This document shows positions 8,767 through 18,653 of a DNA stretch of 64,000 nucleotides, in pieces. The DNA comes from Fabrea salina (lineage: Eukaryota; Ciliophora; Heterotrichea; Heterotrichida; Fabreidae): assembly GCA_022984795.1 (NCBI GenBank), contig JALIHJ010000039.1, forward strand, positions 124,001 to 188,000, in the 5' to 3' direction. Each line of letters begins with the position of its first letter. Within the stretch, counting starts at the first letter, position 1. Made by a program: the position numbers and the translations under genes. Below the pieces are notes generated by a model. That model made no database searches and was not told the DNA's origin. It saw only the letters and a list, made by a program, of their open reading frames with translations.

Positions 8767-10578
8767 TTAAGAACCACTTAAAATCCTTACAGCGTCAGAA
8801 AACTGGAAGTCGGACTTAAGGCCTTGAAGCACTTCGTCAGGGGAAATAACTAACCTAACGTTTTGTTTGTCCCTACTGCAGATTCTGAGGCTTGAAAGTC
8901 TGTTAGCAATTTCTTCGGCTTCTAAAATACTGAGGCCTTCTTTTCCCTGTAAAAGACTACTGTCGTTAATGCGAGTTCTTACCCTCGCTAAACTGCAGCT
9001 TTCACTCATGTTGTTCTTAAGGTCCATACACAAACATATCAAAAACACCTTTAGGTAAAAGGGCAGTTTGGGAATAGCCAAAACGTAGCTTGAAGCAAAC
9101 AACTGCGAAAACCCTTTTTGGACGTGTCCCATGTTCACAGTTTTGTCTTTGGCTTCGAAGGCAAGGAAAGCTGCTCGCTTGCAAACTTGGAATGCCCTTC
9201 GAGCGTCTCCAGAGTAAGAAGCTACTTTGGCTGAACAGAATATTATAGCTTCTTCTTCAAACACCAAAGTGTCTTCGAGTCTTTTAGTAATGATATTTTC
9301 AAGTTCTCTGCGGCTGTAAGGAGAAAACACTAACTGTTTGCGGCCCATACGACTGCTTACCTTCGAAATAAACCGCTCTGAAAGATTCATAGTGTTAGCA
9401 ATTCCTGTGATTATGAAACTAGACCCTTTCAGTGTACTCCAGTTAAAGATGTTGTACACTACGTCTTGTTTCCGGTTTATAAGTGCATCTAGTTCGTCTA
9501 ACAGAATGACTACTGGAGTTTTTTTCTTAGAGCTTTTTACGTAGTTGTCTAAGGCTTTGAAAGAAGCGTTGGGGTGCTTTTTTGAGTCAAAGATTTCTTG
9601 GTGGATTACTGTGTAGATTTCGTTAGGCTTAGCTAGTTTCATGCAGTTCACATGGACGAACAAGAAGCTTTTGTCTGAGTTCTGGAGAGTCGAAACTGCG
9701 TATAAGAAGGTAGCAGTCTTGCCTGTGCCAGGCATTCCACACATGTAAAGAGAGGACTTAGAACCTCTGCTTTTGATCCCAGCTTCTAGAAACTCAAGTA
9801 TTTGGGAGGTTTCTTGCTCGCGACCTACTAGTTTTGAGGGCACTGAAGAAAGAGTTAAAAGTGCTATTGCCCTCAGCAAAGGGTTTCTGTGGTGGAAAAG
9901 TTCTAGGTAAAGTCTGCTGTGGTTAAGTGACCTTTCTAGTCGGGAGTTTTCGTCGTCTTCTACTTGCTGCAGTGAGTTGTTTTTAGTTTTTAGTTTGCTT
10001 GCACAGAACTCTTCGGAGTCTATGACTTCTATGACTTTTTTAAGGGATATGATGTAGTACTCAAGGGTTTCTATATACTCTTCTTTTTTGTGGTAGAAAA
10101 GTCTGACTTCAGCTTTCTTTTTGGTTTCTTCTTCGTAAAGAAAAGTAATCTGGGCTAAGTAGTGCCCTTTTACAGCAAGCTGCTTAAGTTTAACGATAGA
10201 GCCAACTTCTATTTCTATCCCAGATACTGAGTCAAGTGCTTTTTCGTAGAAAACCAACTGTTTGTTGCCTCTGTTTATTTTGATTTCGGGCTTTCCTAGC
10301 CATTTCCACTTAGCTTCTTTGTCGCTTTTAAGTTCGAGTTTTTTTGAAGTGGTGTGCTTAAAAGGGCTTTTGATTTCAGAGTTTTCTTTAAGTTCGTTTT
10401 TTAGCTTTTTAAAGTTCTCAATGCATTTAGAATTAGGTCGTTGAGTTTCTTGGGAACTCTCTGTGTTGGTTAGGGGCTTTTTGAACTCTATAACTAACTT
10501 CTGAGTATTAGGTTTCGATTTCTTTGCAGGGGGGTCTTCGCTGGTGCAACCCCGCTTTCTAGCTGCCCTAGTTAACAT
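8767..10578 (-). CDS. ORC1: Origin recognition complex subunit 1 (BAH + AAA+)
   Basis: A 603-residue protein with a basic, disordered N-terminus, a BAH domain (about residues 105-190, VGSIVKLKQLAVKGHYLAQI), then an AAA+ module with Walker A GMPGTGKTAT and Walker B VVILLDELDAL, and a C-terminal winged-helix region. The BAH plus AAA+ order separates ORC1 from CDC6. It marks replication origins in the nucleus. It lies head-to-tail with SMC2; its ATG is 34 bp from the 3' end of the second tRNA-Gly. Confidence 0.93.
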   Translation of the reverse strand: MLTRAARKRGCTSEDPPAKKSKPNTQKLVIEFKKPLTNTESSQETQRPNSKCIENFKKLKNELKENSEIKSPFKHTTSKKLELKSDKEAKWKWLGKPEIKINRGNKQLVFYEKALDSVSGIEIEVGSIVKLKQLAVKGHYLAQITFLYEEETKKKAEVRLFYHKKEEYIETLEYYIISLKKVIEVIDSEEFCASKLKTKNNSLQQVEDDENSRLERSLNHSRLYLELFHHRNPLLRAIALLTLSSVPSKLVGREQETSQILEFLEAGIKSRGSKSSLYMCGMPGTGKTATFLYAVSTLQNSDKSFLFVHVNCMKLAKPNEIYTVIHQEIFDSKKHPNASFKALDNYVKSSKKKTPVVILLDELDALINRKQDVVYNIFNWSTLKGSSFIITGIANTMNLSERFISKVSSRMGRKQLVFSPYSRRELENIITKRLEDTLVFEEEAIIFCSAKVASYSGDARRAFQVCKRAAFLAFEAKDKTVNMGHVQKGFSQLFASSYVLAIPKLPFYLKVFLICLCMDLKNNMSESCSLARVRTRINDSSLLQGKEGLSILEAEEIANRLSSLRICSRDKQNVRLVISPDEVLQGLKSDFQFSDAVRILSGS

Positions 10579-10607
10579 ATTTATTAAAAGCAGAAACTCA
10601 GCTCAAC

Positions 10608-10612
10608 AAAAA
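10608..10612 (-). terminator. Pol III oligo-T terminator of tRNA-Gly copy 2
   Basis: Five T residues on the minus strand directly 3' of the tRNA gene, as in copy 1. Confidence 0.8.
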
Positions 10613-10684
10613 TGCACTGTCCGGGACTCGAACCCGGGTCGAATGCTTGGAAGGCACCCATCCTAACCTCTAGACTAACAGTGC
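10613..10684 (-). tRNA. tRNA-Gly (anticodon UCC), copy 2
   Basis: Base-for-base identical to the tRNA at 5156-5227, with the same cloverleaf, anticodon UCC, A and B boxes and following T5 terminator. It sits between the divergent ORC1 and DHHC genes, only 49 bp from the DHHC start codon. Confidence 0.95.
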
Positions 10685-10733
10685 TCTGGAAGTAACTCTC
10701 AAACTAACCTTTTATACTTAAAGTTTATATTTA

Positions 10734-12314
10734 ATGTCTGAAGAAAAGAACTTCATTGCCTCCATATACAACCCAGACAACGAAGCTATATACAGGATCT
10801 TGAAAAGGTCAGGAATCGAACCTTACAAGTGCAAGGACTCCAGAGGCTACACTGCCTTGCACATAGCCAGCCTCAATGGAAACTTTTCTGTTATTGACTT
10901 TCTCATAAAGTACGTGGAGTCCAATTTTGAAGGCCACCAAGAAAAACTAAAGTTCTGGGTTAACTCAGTCACTGACGAGCACTTTACACCTTTGCACTTT
11001 GCAGCTTTTAAAGGCTACTTGAAAATACTCAAAAGGTTACTGGAAGTGGGTGGAGACATTTATGCCAGAAACAAGCAAGGCTTAGGGTTGATGCACGTAG
11101 CAGCCCAAGGAGACCAAGCTTTGATTCTAGCTTACTTGAAAGAGCAAGGCTTGAAGTTTGACGAAGTTGACGAAAAAGGAGGAATTCCTTTGCACTGGGC
11201 TGCTTACATGGGATGTGACATAGCAACTGGTTTACTGCTTTCTTGGGGAAGTTTTCCTGACCACCAAGACCACGACGGACACACTCCTTTGCACTTAGCT
11301 ACTATTTCTGGGCAGTCAAGAATCATCAGAAACCTGCTTTTAAAAGGAGCTACCAGGAAAATATTTGACTCCAAAAACAGAACCCCCATGGACCTTGCCC
11401 TTGAAAACAACCAACAAAGCATAGCTAATATCCTTAAGCCTCCTTCTTTAGCCTCTGAATTCGGACTTAAACCACCCTTGAGACCGCCCAAACCTAACTA
11501 TGCTTCAGTTATGTCCTTTTTGGTGCTGTTTTGTGGAGGCATGGGAGTTAACATTGTGTTTAACTCTCAGTACTGTTTGAATGAAGTTAAATATGCTTAC
11601 TGGGGACTTATAGTAATGACAATGCTAGTTTTTGCAGTGGTGCTTTTGAAGGACCCTGGCTACATTAAACCTAGCAACTCAAGTATCTTGGAACTCTATG
11701 AAAGGTTTGAGTCTCACTTAGTGTGTCCGGACTGCAGAGTGTTCCGGCCTGCAAGGTCTAGACACTGCCAGTGCTGTGACAGGTGCGTTGAAAAGTTCGA
11801 CCACCACTGTCCTTGGGTAAATAACTGCATAGGAGCTAGGAACTTAGGCTGGTTCTTTGCCTTCATAAACCTAGTGTGGCTATCCTTGGCAGCAACTATC
11901 TATTTGGGACTTGTTGTGATTTTGCACAGTGAGAACAAGAACTGGGTGCTTTCGGTTTCCTACCAAACATCGCAACTAGTAGCGATCATTTGCATCAGTG
12001 GAGCAGGTTTGTTTTTGGTTCCAGTGACTCTGTTGCTGTACGTGCACTACAAGAACTTTGCTCTTAACCTAACTACAAACGAAAGGTTTGGGAAAAAGCA
12101 CACAGACGAAAACGAAGAAAGCATTATGTCCTTTATAAGAGCTAAAAAGGGGTGCTTTTACAACTTTAATTCTATGTGCTGCAACTCTGAAGTGAATAGA
12201 AGGGCTTCTAAAGAGCTTAGGTCTTTGGAAGAAGAGTCAGTGGAGTACGAAGAGATCGCCAGAGACTATGAGAAAAAATATGGAACTGGACTGCGCTCTC
12301 CTTTGCTTGAATAA
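10734..12314 (+). CDS. Ankyrin repeat DHHC palmitoyltransferase (Akr1/ZDHHC17-like)
   Basis: A 526-residue protein with about six ankyrin repeats (residues 35-235, e.g. [20 protein letters not shown]), two membrane helices, the cysteine-rich DHHC domain ([18 protein letters not shown] and then [13 protein letters not shown]) and two more helices. The catalytic DHHC motif is intact. Such enzymes S-palmitoylate proteins at the Golgi or endomembranes; the ankyrin part recruits substrates. The 3' end may overlap an antisense reading frame (12217-12687). Confidence 0.96.
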   Translation: MSEEKNFIASIYNPDNEAIYRILKRSGIEPYKCKDSRGYTALHIASLNGNFSVIDFLIKYVESNFEGHQEKLKFWVNSVTDEHFTPLHFAAFKGYLKILKRLLEVGGDIYARNKQGLGLMHVAAQGDQALILAYLKEQGLKFDEVDEKGGIPLHWAAYMGCDIATGLLLSWGSFPDHQDHDGHTPLHLATISGQSRIIRNLLLKGATRKIFDSKNRTPMDLALENNQQSIANILKPPSLASEFGLKPPLRPPKPNYASVMSFLVLFCGGMGVNIVFNSQYCLNEVKYAYWGLIVMTMLVFAVVLLKDPGYIKPSNSSILELYERFESHLVCPDCRVFRPARSRHCQCCDRCVEKFDHHCPWVNNCIGARNLGWFFAFINLVWLSLAATIYLGLVVILHSENKNWVLSVSYQTSQLVAIICISGAGLFLVPVTLLLYVHYKNFALNLTTNERFGKKHTDENEESIMSFIRAKKGCFYNFNSMCCNSEVNRRASKELRSLEEESVEYEEIARDYEKKYGTGLRSPLLE

Positions 12315-12687
12315 CTCTTGAGTAACTTTTTTTGACCTTTAAGTTAATTCCATTATTAGAGAAAATTTTTCTGTTAGGCAGGTTTTTCACGGTGAGCTTA
12401 TCGAATTTCTTATTGACTGGGCGTGTTTGTTTGACGATCTTAGGAGTTTCTTGGGTTATTTTGAAGTTTGTGTACTTAGGAGGAGTGCTACTGGGCACAC
12501 TGTTTCTTGCAAAAAAGCTATCAATGCTTTTGCCAACATCATCTAGAGTTTTGGTGATTTCTTTGATAAAACTACTGTCCCTATTGGTGTTGAACCTTAC
12601 TTTTTTTGCGGTACTTTGTACAGAGCTAGACCTAGTGCTTCTTCTGGTTGGAACTTTTCTTAACTTAAGTATATTTCCAGACATCAT
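12217..12687 (-). CDS. Basic, low-complexity protein of unknown function
   Basis: An open frame of about 155 residues from an ATG pair (12687/12684) that stands 10 bp from the divergent LRR gene start. The product is rich in Lys, Arg, Ser and Thr, without a recognised domain. I prefer this frame over the hydrophobic antisense one because codon composition fits the neighbours and the LRR gene clearly starts at 12698. Its last ~98 nt overlap the end of the DHHC gene, which is unusual. No 15-16 nt intron that would shorten it was found. Confidence 0.5.
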   Translation of the reverse strand: MMSGNILKLRKVPTRRSTRSSSVQSTAKKVRFNTNRDSSFIKEITKTLDDVGKSIDSFFARNSVPSSTPPKYTNFKITQETPKIVKQTRPVNKKFDKLTVKNLPNRKIFSNNGINLKVKKSYSRVIQAKESAVQFHIFSHSLWRSLRTPLTLLPKT

Positions 12688-12697
12688 AATATTATAC

Positions 12698-13693
12698 ATG
12701 GCAGCCAAGTCTGAGTCTAAAAAAGAAGAAGCTGACGAGTCTACTGAACGCCTATTTAGAGCTTATAGAAAGAACCTTTTGGAGTTCGGAATTCACATGC
12801 CTAAAAAGCTAGAAGAAAAATTCAGCGAAATTCGTGATGATAAAAATCCAGGAATCTTAAGTGACTTGGTTCTTTGGGAATCAATTGGCCCTGCAGGAAT
12901 CAAAGCGATTTCCGACGCCTTGCGTGACTCTGAGTACAAACATCTGCGGAACATTAGGCTTTGGAAAGCTAACTCAGAGGATGAAGGAGTTAGGTCTATT
13001 TGCCAGTATTTAAGGGTTACGCCTTGTGTGATCACTTTGGAGTTCCTTGAGTGCGATGTGACTCCTCTAGGGTGTGAGTTTTTGGGCAACTACTTGAACC
13101 CTAACTGCAACCCTTCACTGGTGACTTTGAAGTTGGACCACAACGCAATAGGCGACTTAGGCATAAGGAACCTTGCTATAGGACTAGCTATGAACTCAGT
13201 ACTTGCGCACTTGAGTTTGACTTACTGCGAAATAACTGAAGAAGGCGCAAGGGCCCTGATGGAAATTCTGATATTTCAGAGCTCGTCCCTACAAGACCTA
13301 GACCTCCAAGGCAACTCTTTGAAGAACCCTGGAGTAAGTCTTATTTTCCACGCTATGCAAATCAACCAGTCCTTAACCCAGTTGAACCTAGCAGACAACC
13401 AGTTCGGAGAAGAAGAAATAGTTCTAGAAAAGCTTAGCAAAATGCTAGCAAGTAATAAAACCCTGCAAACTCTAGATCTTAGGTACAACGGGTTCTACGA
13501 CGCTGGGGCTGAAACTATTTACAACATGTTTTTAAATAGTCCAGAAGAAAGGTCTGAAAGTTCGCTTAGTCAGCTTTTGCTTCCCCAAAACAAGATCAAC
13601 CCTGAGTTGCTTGAAAACATTGAAAAAGTACTTAGCTCCAACAAGTCCAAAGGCAAAAAAGGCAAAAAAGGCAAGAAAAAAGGTAAGAAGTAA
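12698..13693 (+). CDS. Leucine-rich repeat protein, ribonuclease-inhibitor type
   Basis: A 331-residue protein read from MAAKSESKKEE; the frame stays open upstream but there it is antisense to another gene and gives an implausible hydrophobic stretch. It has about seven RI-type LRRs (e.g. LVTLKLDHNAIGDLGIRNLA, LQDLDLQGNSLKNPG) and ends in a lysine/glycine tail of KGKK repeats. Probably a cytosolic binding scaffold. It has no N-terminal zinc finger, unlike the LRR genes near 26 and 35 kb. Confidence 0.8.
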   Translation: MAAKSESKKEEADESTERLFRAYRKNLLEFGIHMPKKLEEKFSEIRDDKNPGILSDLVLWESIGPAGIKAISDALRDSEYKHLRNIRLWKANSEDEGVRSICQYLRVTPCVITLEFLECDVTPLGCEFLGNYLNPNCNPSLVTLKLDHNAIGDLGIRNLAIGLAMNSVLAHLSLTYCEITEEGARALMEILIFQSSSLQDLDLQGNSLKNPGVSLIFHAMQINQSLTQLNLADNQFGEEEIVLEKLSKMLASNKTLQTLDLRYNGFYDAGAETIYNMFLNSPEERSESSLSQLLLPQNKINPELLENIEKVLSSNKSKGKKGKKGKKKGKK

Positions 13694-13697
13694 TAAG

Positions 13698-14708
13698 TTA
13701 AAAGTTAAAAATCAAAAGAACAACTGAAGCGTACTGAATAATTCCAGCACCACTAAGGTCATAGTACCACCTGTTGATAGTTCTTTTGACGCACTCGTCG
13801 TTAGCTTGGAGTTTGGGGTAAGAAAGGTAAGTCCATTCAGCTAACTGGTAGTCTTCCAACAACCAATCCCCAATCATCTCCACACAGTCGTATTTGAACC
13901 TTCTGGCAGTGTTGCACAAAGTGTTGGTTGTTCTATAAGCAATGCTTTTTAACACACTCAAGTATTGCTGTCCAGGGTAGTCTCCTTGCAAAGGGGCACA
14001 GAATCCAGAACCTTCAGGGTCGTACCCACACTCACAGTAACCCTCCACAGCTGAGTCGCTGTTTCTGCCTGTACAGTCATCGGAGGACTCACACTTAGAA
14101 GGGAGTCTTTTGTTGCTCCAAGGTGCGTCCTTGCAGATTCCTACTCGAGAGTACTCTCCAACCTTACTGCAGTAACCTGAACTACAAAGGGAGTTCGATG
14201 AACTTGAACAGTCACTTACGTAAGTGCCGTAGTAAAGACTAAAGTACTCCACACAAGTACCTCTTCGGTTTCCATAAGTAGCGTTGCACCCAAGGTTCAT
14301 TTCGCAGTCGAAGTCATTAGTGCAGCCAATTTCGTTTTCTTTAAGAAGAGGCTGGCACAAGTTTTCAATGCAGCCTAGTCCCACGTCGCATTCTTCATGT
14401 AAGTAGCAGGTTTCATTTAGAGCCTTGCCCTTGCATACTCCTTCTACACAAGAGCCGTGGTTGCAAGAAGAGTCCACTTCGCAGGCTCCGCCAACCCAGG
14501 ACTTTTCTTGGGGTTGCTCTGGTTTTTCTTGGCACTCAACAGTCCTGTCAAGTTCAAACGGACAGAACTTAGATTCTTCACAAGGTTGAATATGGTAAGT
14601 GTCAGCTATGAACTGGACACAGGTGTCTTGGGGGAGTTCGGAAGTAGAGCACTTTACTTTGGGGCATGTTAAAGCTGAAGCTTGGAACACTAGCAGCAGG
14701 TATAACAT
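13698..14708 (-). CDS. Secreted or GPI-anchored cysteine-rich protein
   Basis: A 336-residue protein with signal peptide MLYLLLVFQASALT and more than 30 cysteines in EGF/dickkopf-like spacing (GGACEVDSSCNHGSCVEGVC, then CYLHEECDVGLGC). A C-terminal hydrophobic tail (GAGIIQYASVVLLIFNF) follows a small-residue patch, as in GPI-anchor signals. Probably on the cell surface or in secretory granules. Such proteins are common in ciliates; no specific function is claimed. It converges with the LRR gene at 4 bp. Confidence 0.75.
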   Translation of the reverse strand: MLYLLLVFQASALTCPKVKCSTSELPQDTCVQFIADTYHIQPCEESKFCPFELDRTVECQEKPEQPQEKSWVGGACEVDSSCNHGSCVEGVCKGKALNETCYLHEECDVGLGCIENLCQPLLKENEIGCTNDFDCEMNLGCNATYGNRRGTCVEYFSLYYGTYVSDCSSSSNSLCSSGYCSKVGEYSRVGICKDAPWSNKRLPSKCESSDDCTGRNSDSAVEGYCECGYDPEGSGFCAPLQGDYPGQQYLSVLKSIAYRTTNTLCNTARRFKYDCVEMIGDWLLEDYQLAEWTYLSYPKLQANDECVKRTINRWYYDLSGAGIIQYASVVLLIFNF

Positions 14709-14815
14709 TTTTATTACTGGTGACTATTTATTCAACTTTAACTTAGAGTTATATTTTAAGCAGTGCCTTTTAAGTTGCTTTTACACTGAATCAACAAATT
14801 GCAAGTTAAGAAAAA

Positions 14816-15511
14816 ATGGGAGATTGTGCTAGTAGACCAAGCGAACTTGAAATAGAAGAGCATAAACAGTCAATTCTCAAAAAACACGATAACTACTTTC
14901 GGTCTCTTCCGTTTAACCCTTCTAAAGACTCAATTAACTCAGAAAGAAACATCCACAATCTTGAAACAAAAAGAAAGTTCTTAGCAAAAAAGATCCATGA
15001 ATTCCAGACACTCACAGAAAGTGCTTCTAAAGGACTCAAAACTCTGCCTGAGCTAAACATCGAAGTCCAAAAAGCAGTTAACCTCTACAACTCTTGCTTC
15101 TTAAAAGGAAAGCCTTACGTCAGTGTTAAGCTCGAACCCAAAGGTCCCTGTTTCGAAACCTTTTTATCTGACAGACATAAGCCCTACTGGTACAAGTTCT
15201 ACCAACTAAGACAAAACATGCAGACTTACACAGAAGTAGTTTTTAGAGTGTATTCTACTGGACTCAGAAAAAACAAGTTAATTGGAAAAGTCCAGTTCAA
15301 AGTTAAAGAACTCCAAGACCAAGTTAAAAGAGAAGGTTGGTTTGACTTAGAAAGTCAGTCAGAAACCAAACCCTCGCTCAGACTGCAGATTCAGTTAATT
15401 CATGATGAAGTGGCTTTGTACAAGAACCTCATCTCTGTGTGTGAAGAGAAGATCTTAAGCATAGACAAAGCTATACAGAAAATCCACGATGCTTCTTACA
15501 ACTCAGATTAA
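14816..15511 (+). CDS. C2-domain protein with N-myristoylation/palmitoylation motif
   Basis: A 231-residue protein starting MGDCASRPSE: Gly2 with Ser6 fits N-myristoylation, and Cys4 could be palmitoylated. Residues ~95-200 look like a C2 beta sandwich (PYVSVKLEP, VVFRVYSTGLRKNKLIGKVQF, EGWFDLES). It probably associates with membrane through lipid and C2 domain. Calcium-binding aspartates are not obvious. It shares a divergent 107-bp promoter region with the cysteine-rich protein gene. Confidence 0.7.
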   Translation: MGDCASRPSELEIEEHKQSILKKHDNYFRSLPFNPSKDSINSERNIHNLETKRKFLAKKIHEFQTLTESASKGLKTLPELNIEVQKAVNLYNSCFLKGKPYVSVKLEPKGPCFETFLSDRHKPYWYKFYQLRQNMQTYTEVVFRVYSTGLRKNKLIGKVQFKVKELQDQVKREGWFDLESQSETKPSLRLQIQLIHDEVALYKNLISVCEEKILSIDKAIQKIHDASYNSD

Positions 15512-15515
15512 CTAA

Positions 15516-16484
15516 CTATATATTAGTGACATAGTCTAAAATAGCCCATGCCTTAGAAAGCTCTTTTTTAAGCTTGGCGTTTTCTTTTTCTAGTTGAAAC
15601 AGTTGAGAGTCTAGGTCTTCTTTTTGGTGCAGTTTGTACTTTTTCCTTTCGAAACTCTGACTTTTGTTTTTCTTTGAAACTCTTGATTTTGACTTAAGTG
15701 TCAAGTAAGCCGAAATTTTTGTCTCATCGCTTAAGATTTCGCCGTCAAGTTGGCCTAAAGAACAATTGCATATAAGTTGTTCCTTAGAATTTGCAGTTTT
15801 TATCATACAAGGGTTGTAGTAAATTTCTAAAATGGTGAGCTCCTCTAAACCCTTAAGAACCTTAAGCGTTGAGTCAAAACTGTACAGTCGATTGTATTCA
15901 ATGATCAAATGCTTTAGTTTGGTGCATTTTTTTAAGGGGTATATGCTTGTTATCTGGTTGTTGTCTGCGATCAGTATTCTTAAATTGGGGACTTTAGCCA
16001 GAGGAGTCAAGTCCTCAATTAGATTGTTACTGATGTTAAGGTGTCTTAGTTTGGTGCACTTAGAAATCCCGTCTAAGCTTTTGATGTAATTGCCGCTTAA
16101 GTCTAGCGACTCAATGCTTTCCAGAACTCTTTCAGTGATCCAGTTATCGTAAAAAATATGGGACAACCCCAAGTTGGACAAGTTTAACTCCTTAACTTCT
16201 GATAAGTTGTTGGCATTGGATAGTTTTAGTATAGTACCTTCCGTTATTGTACTAACTTCACACAGAGGGTTCTGAGGAATTTCTATGTTCTGCAAGATTG
16301 AGAACAAATCTTTATTGGATTCCTTAAGTGGAATCGAGAACTCGTCATCAGTGCTTTCGCGGCTGGAAGGGGGGCTTAGTGATTCCTTTTTGGTATTAAA
16401 CTCTGTGTAAGTACTGTTGCTTCTTAGTTGTATACACTGTATGTTCAAACTACTATTTCCTGGGTTACAGTAAAGGCCTTTCAT
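15516..16484 (-). CDS. SDS22-type leucine-rich repeat protein
   Basis: A 322-residue protein with five or six 22-residue SDS22-type LRRs (residues ~110-235, e.g. IESLDLSGNYIKSLDGISKC, LRHLNISNNLIEDLTPLAKV), an LRR cap, a basic segment and a short C-terminal coiled coil. Similar proteins act in phosphatase regulation or in cilia and centrioles; I cannot assign one. Ends in TAG, 4 bp from the convergent C2 gene. Confidence 0.78.
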   Translation of the reverse strand: MKGLYCNPGNSSLNIQCIQLRSNSTYTEFNTKKESLSPPSSRESTDDEFSIPLKESNKDLFSILQNIEIPQNPLCEVSTITEGTILKLSNANNLSEVKELNLSNLGLSHIFYDNWITERVLESIESLDLSGNYIKSLDGISKCTKLRHLNISNNLIEDLTPLAKVPNLRILIADNNQITSIYPLKKCTKLKHLIIEYNRLYSFDSTLKVLKGLEELTILEIYYNPCMIKTANSKEQLICNCSLGQLDGEILSDETKISAYLTLKSKSRVSKKNKSQSFERKKYKLHQKEDLDSQLFQLEKENAKLKKELSKAWAILDYVTNI

Positions 16485-16547
16485 TTTTATATGCTTGTTA
16501 AGGATCTAATTTACTTAAACCGATTTAATGACTCAAAACTTTTATAA

Positions 16548-18617
16548 ATGGAAAGGCAAGACACAAACTACTTTTTGAACTTGAAGTTACCAAACCCAGA
16601 GCACTCCTTTGACCCTAATTCATCCAGCATAATAACTGAGCCAGAAGACCTAGAAATAAACACTCCAGACCTAGAAGACCTCAGAGGAAACATCTTAAAC
16701 ACTCCTCCTACTTCTGAGACCAGGTTTCTTCCTAGAGACATTGTGTCTCTAAACGACGAACAACTCGAAGACCTCAAAGCCGAAAGCCCTGGCGCTTACC
16801 AAGACTGGCTAAGGAACCAAATGCAACTTGACGTGGAAAACTACAACAAGCAAAACGAAGCCCAAAGACTATCTGAACAATCCCGTGGAAGACTAGTATC
16901 TTCCTTCCTTTCTCGGAAAAAGTTCATAAGTGACGCTGAAAAAGGTGCAAAGAAAAACTCAAAAGGCAGAGCAAAAGTAATTAAGAAACGGTTCCAAGGA
17001 GCAGGTAAGCACCTAAAAGACGTTATTTCTCAGAGAAAAGTAGCAGCTAAGAAAAGAATTGGGCCTCTTTACGAAGAAGAAGACCAAGCTGTCAAACTTT
17101 GGGGCAAAGGCAAAAAACTCCATGTCAGAGTAGAACTCTGCAGAGCCGTTAAGGATAAACTGCCCTGTGCGTTTTACGTCTTGCTTGTTTCTTTGTGGGA
17201 CAGACTGGGTGGTTCCAAGATTGAAATCTCTAAAAAGCATAGAATCACTCTTCCCAAAAGACACGCAGGAAGGTACTTCCACAACTGCTTGAGGTTCGAA
17301 GAAGACCTAGAAATAAGAGTGCCTGCTGAAAACCAAATAAAGCCTTCTATGGCACTGTCTTTCGAGTTGTTTATCCTTAAAAACAGAACTCTGAACTACG
17401 ATAAACCTGTAGCTTACGGGTACTTTCCTTTGATCAACTCTGACTTTGAACTAGTTGAAGGGCGCTTTAAAGTGCCTCTTCTGAAAGGCGAAATCGATAA
17501 AAGAGTTGAAAAGTTTGCTGACATCGAAAGCAAGTACACTGAAAACCTTGACTCTTGGCTTTGCAACCTTTACTTCCAAACTAAAGTTAACGAGAAACCT
17601 GATCAGTTGAGCTTGAAACTGCCTGAAGAGTTTGAGGAGTTCCAGTACAGTGTAACTTCAGGTGACGGAAACAAGGCTAGGTCTGAGGGGTCAAGGCGTC
17701 TTAGGTACTTGTTTTCAGAGGTGTTCCAGGACTTGGGGTTCCGTTCTGGAATCCTTAAAAACGTTCAGATGTGGGTAACCGTTTTGATTCTGTTGTTTAC
17801 TTTGTGGCTGAACCGTTTCACTCACTACTTCGGAGAGTGGATTTACCTTAACATGCTAGACATTGAGGTAACTGAGTACACTGTGTTTTGGATGACCTTT
17901 TTGCTTGACTACGCTTCAGACCTTAAGTTTGGGACCATTGTGGGGCTGTTGATATTTGGGAACTTGTTTACTCTTTTCGTGTTTATGTTGTTTACTCTTT
18001 TGGCTTTTTACTTCTACTACAAGTTCGACAACTTCCCAACTTACGGGTTCAGAATAGGGGTTTTGTATGGTTTCTGCATGCTTTTGGACCCCTTGATAAC
18101 TACTGCAGACTCAGTTATTTTGGCAAACGTTCAAGATGACTGGGAGCAAGAAAGTTTCCTTCTGTACCATTACTTTAATGACTACGAAAACAGTAACTTC
18201 TATGGACCCTCAGTTACAGTTCTGCTTTACTTAGCAATTATTGTAGGAAACGGTTTGGTCCTTTACCTGTACCTTGTGTACGTGCACATGAACGGAAGGG
18301 TGCTTGACACTTACCGGAGACTTACTTCGCTTGAAATAGAGTTTTTCCTGCCTTACGACAGCGAAGTCAGTGAAAAGTACCTAGCTTGGGTTATAGACAA
18401 AGCCCACAGGTACCAAACCTTAGAAGGTGACACCCGTAAAGTAGCCGTTGCTGAGTACACCGAAAGAATAACTGAAAAGGTTTCAACTCACGTAGCTATT
18501 TACAACGTTGGCAAAACTAAAGGGCTCTACAGGCACTTTATGCGGCTGCCTACAGGTGCTATATGCGAACTTTCAGCTTCAACTTACAGTGTAAGTGCTG
18601 TCGAAGAAGACTCTTAA
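16548..18617 (+). CDS. Multi-pass membrane protein with basic N-terminal half
   Basis: A 689-residue protein. Residues 1-130 are acidic and disordered, 130-190 are lysine-rich. Residues ~195-330 look like a beta-rich, possibly C2-like domain (LHVRVELCRAV..., MALSFELFILKNRT). The C-terminal half has about five membrane helices (MWVTVLILLFTLWL, GLLIFGNLFTLFVFMLFTLL, VTVLLYLAIIVGNGLVLYLY) and a cytosolic tail. I do not recognise the family with certainty. Starts directly after TTATAA. Confidence 0.65.
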   Translation: MERQDTNYFLNLKLPNPEHSFDPNSSSIITEPEDLEINTPDLEDLRGNILNTPPTSETRFLPRDIVSLNDEQLEDLKAESPGAYQDWLRNQMQLDVENYNKQNEAQRLSEQSRGRLVSSFLSRKKFISDAEKGAKKNSKGRAKVIKKRFQGAGKHLKDVISQRKVAAKKRIGPLYEEEDQAVKLWGKGKKLHVRVELCRAVKDKLPCAFYVLLVSLWDRLGGSKIEISKKHRITLPKRHAGRYFHNCLRFEEDLEIRVPAENQIKPSMALSFELFILKNRTLNYDKPVAYGYFPLINSDFELVEGRFKVPLLKGEIDKRVEKFADIESKYTENLDSWLCNLYFQTKVNEKPDQLSLKLPEEFEEFQYSVTSGDGNKARSEGSRRLRYLFSEVFQDLGFRSGILKNVQMWVTVLILLFTLWLNRFTHYFGEWIYLNMLDIEVTEYTVFWMTFLLDYASDLKFGTIVGLLIFGNLFTLFVFMLFTLLAFYFYYKFDNFPTYGFRIGVLYGFCMLLDPLITTADSVILANVQDDWEQESFLLYHYFNDYENSNFYGPSVTVLLYLAIIVGNGLVLYLYLVYVHMNGRVLDTYRRLTSLEIEFFLPYDSEVSEKYLAWVIDKAHRYQTLEGDTRKVAVAEYTERITEKVSTHVAIYNVGKTKGLYRHFMRLPTGAICELSASTYSVSAVEEDS

Positions 18618-18653
18618 GTTTAAATTCTATTAGCTTGAAGTTAAGTATTTCAA

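Larger units (their letters stand above)
10608..10720. repeat. tRNA-Gly cassette, copy 2 of a 113-bp perfect direct repeat
   Basis: Identical to 5151-5263, including 36 bp upstream of the tRNA. Identity ends abruptly on both sides. Confidence 0.95.

Noticed and set aside
12332-12697. Hydrophobic N-terminal extension of the LRR gene
   Set aside because: It mirrors a basic protein frame on the other strand, and a good ATG at 12698 starts a typical soluble LRR protein.
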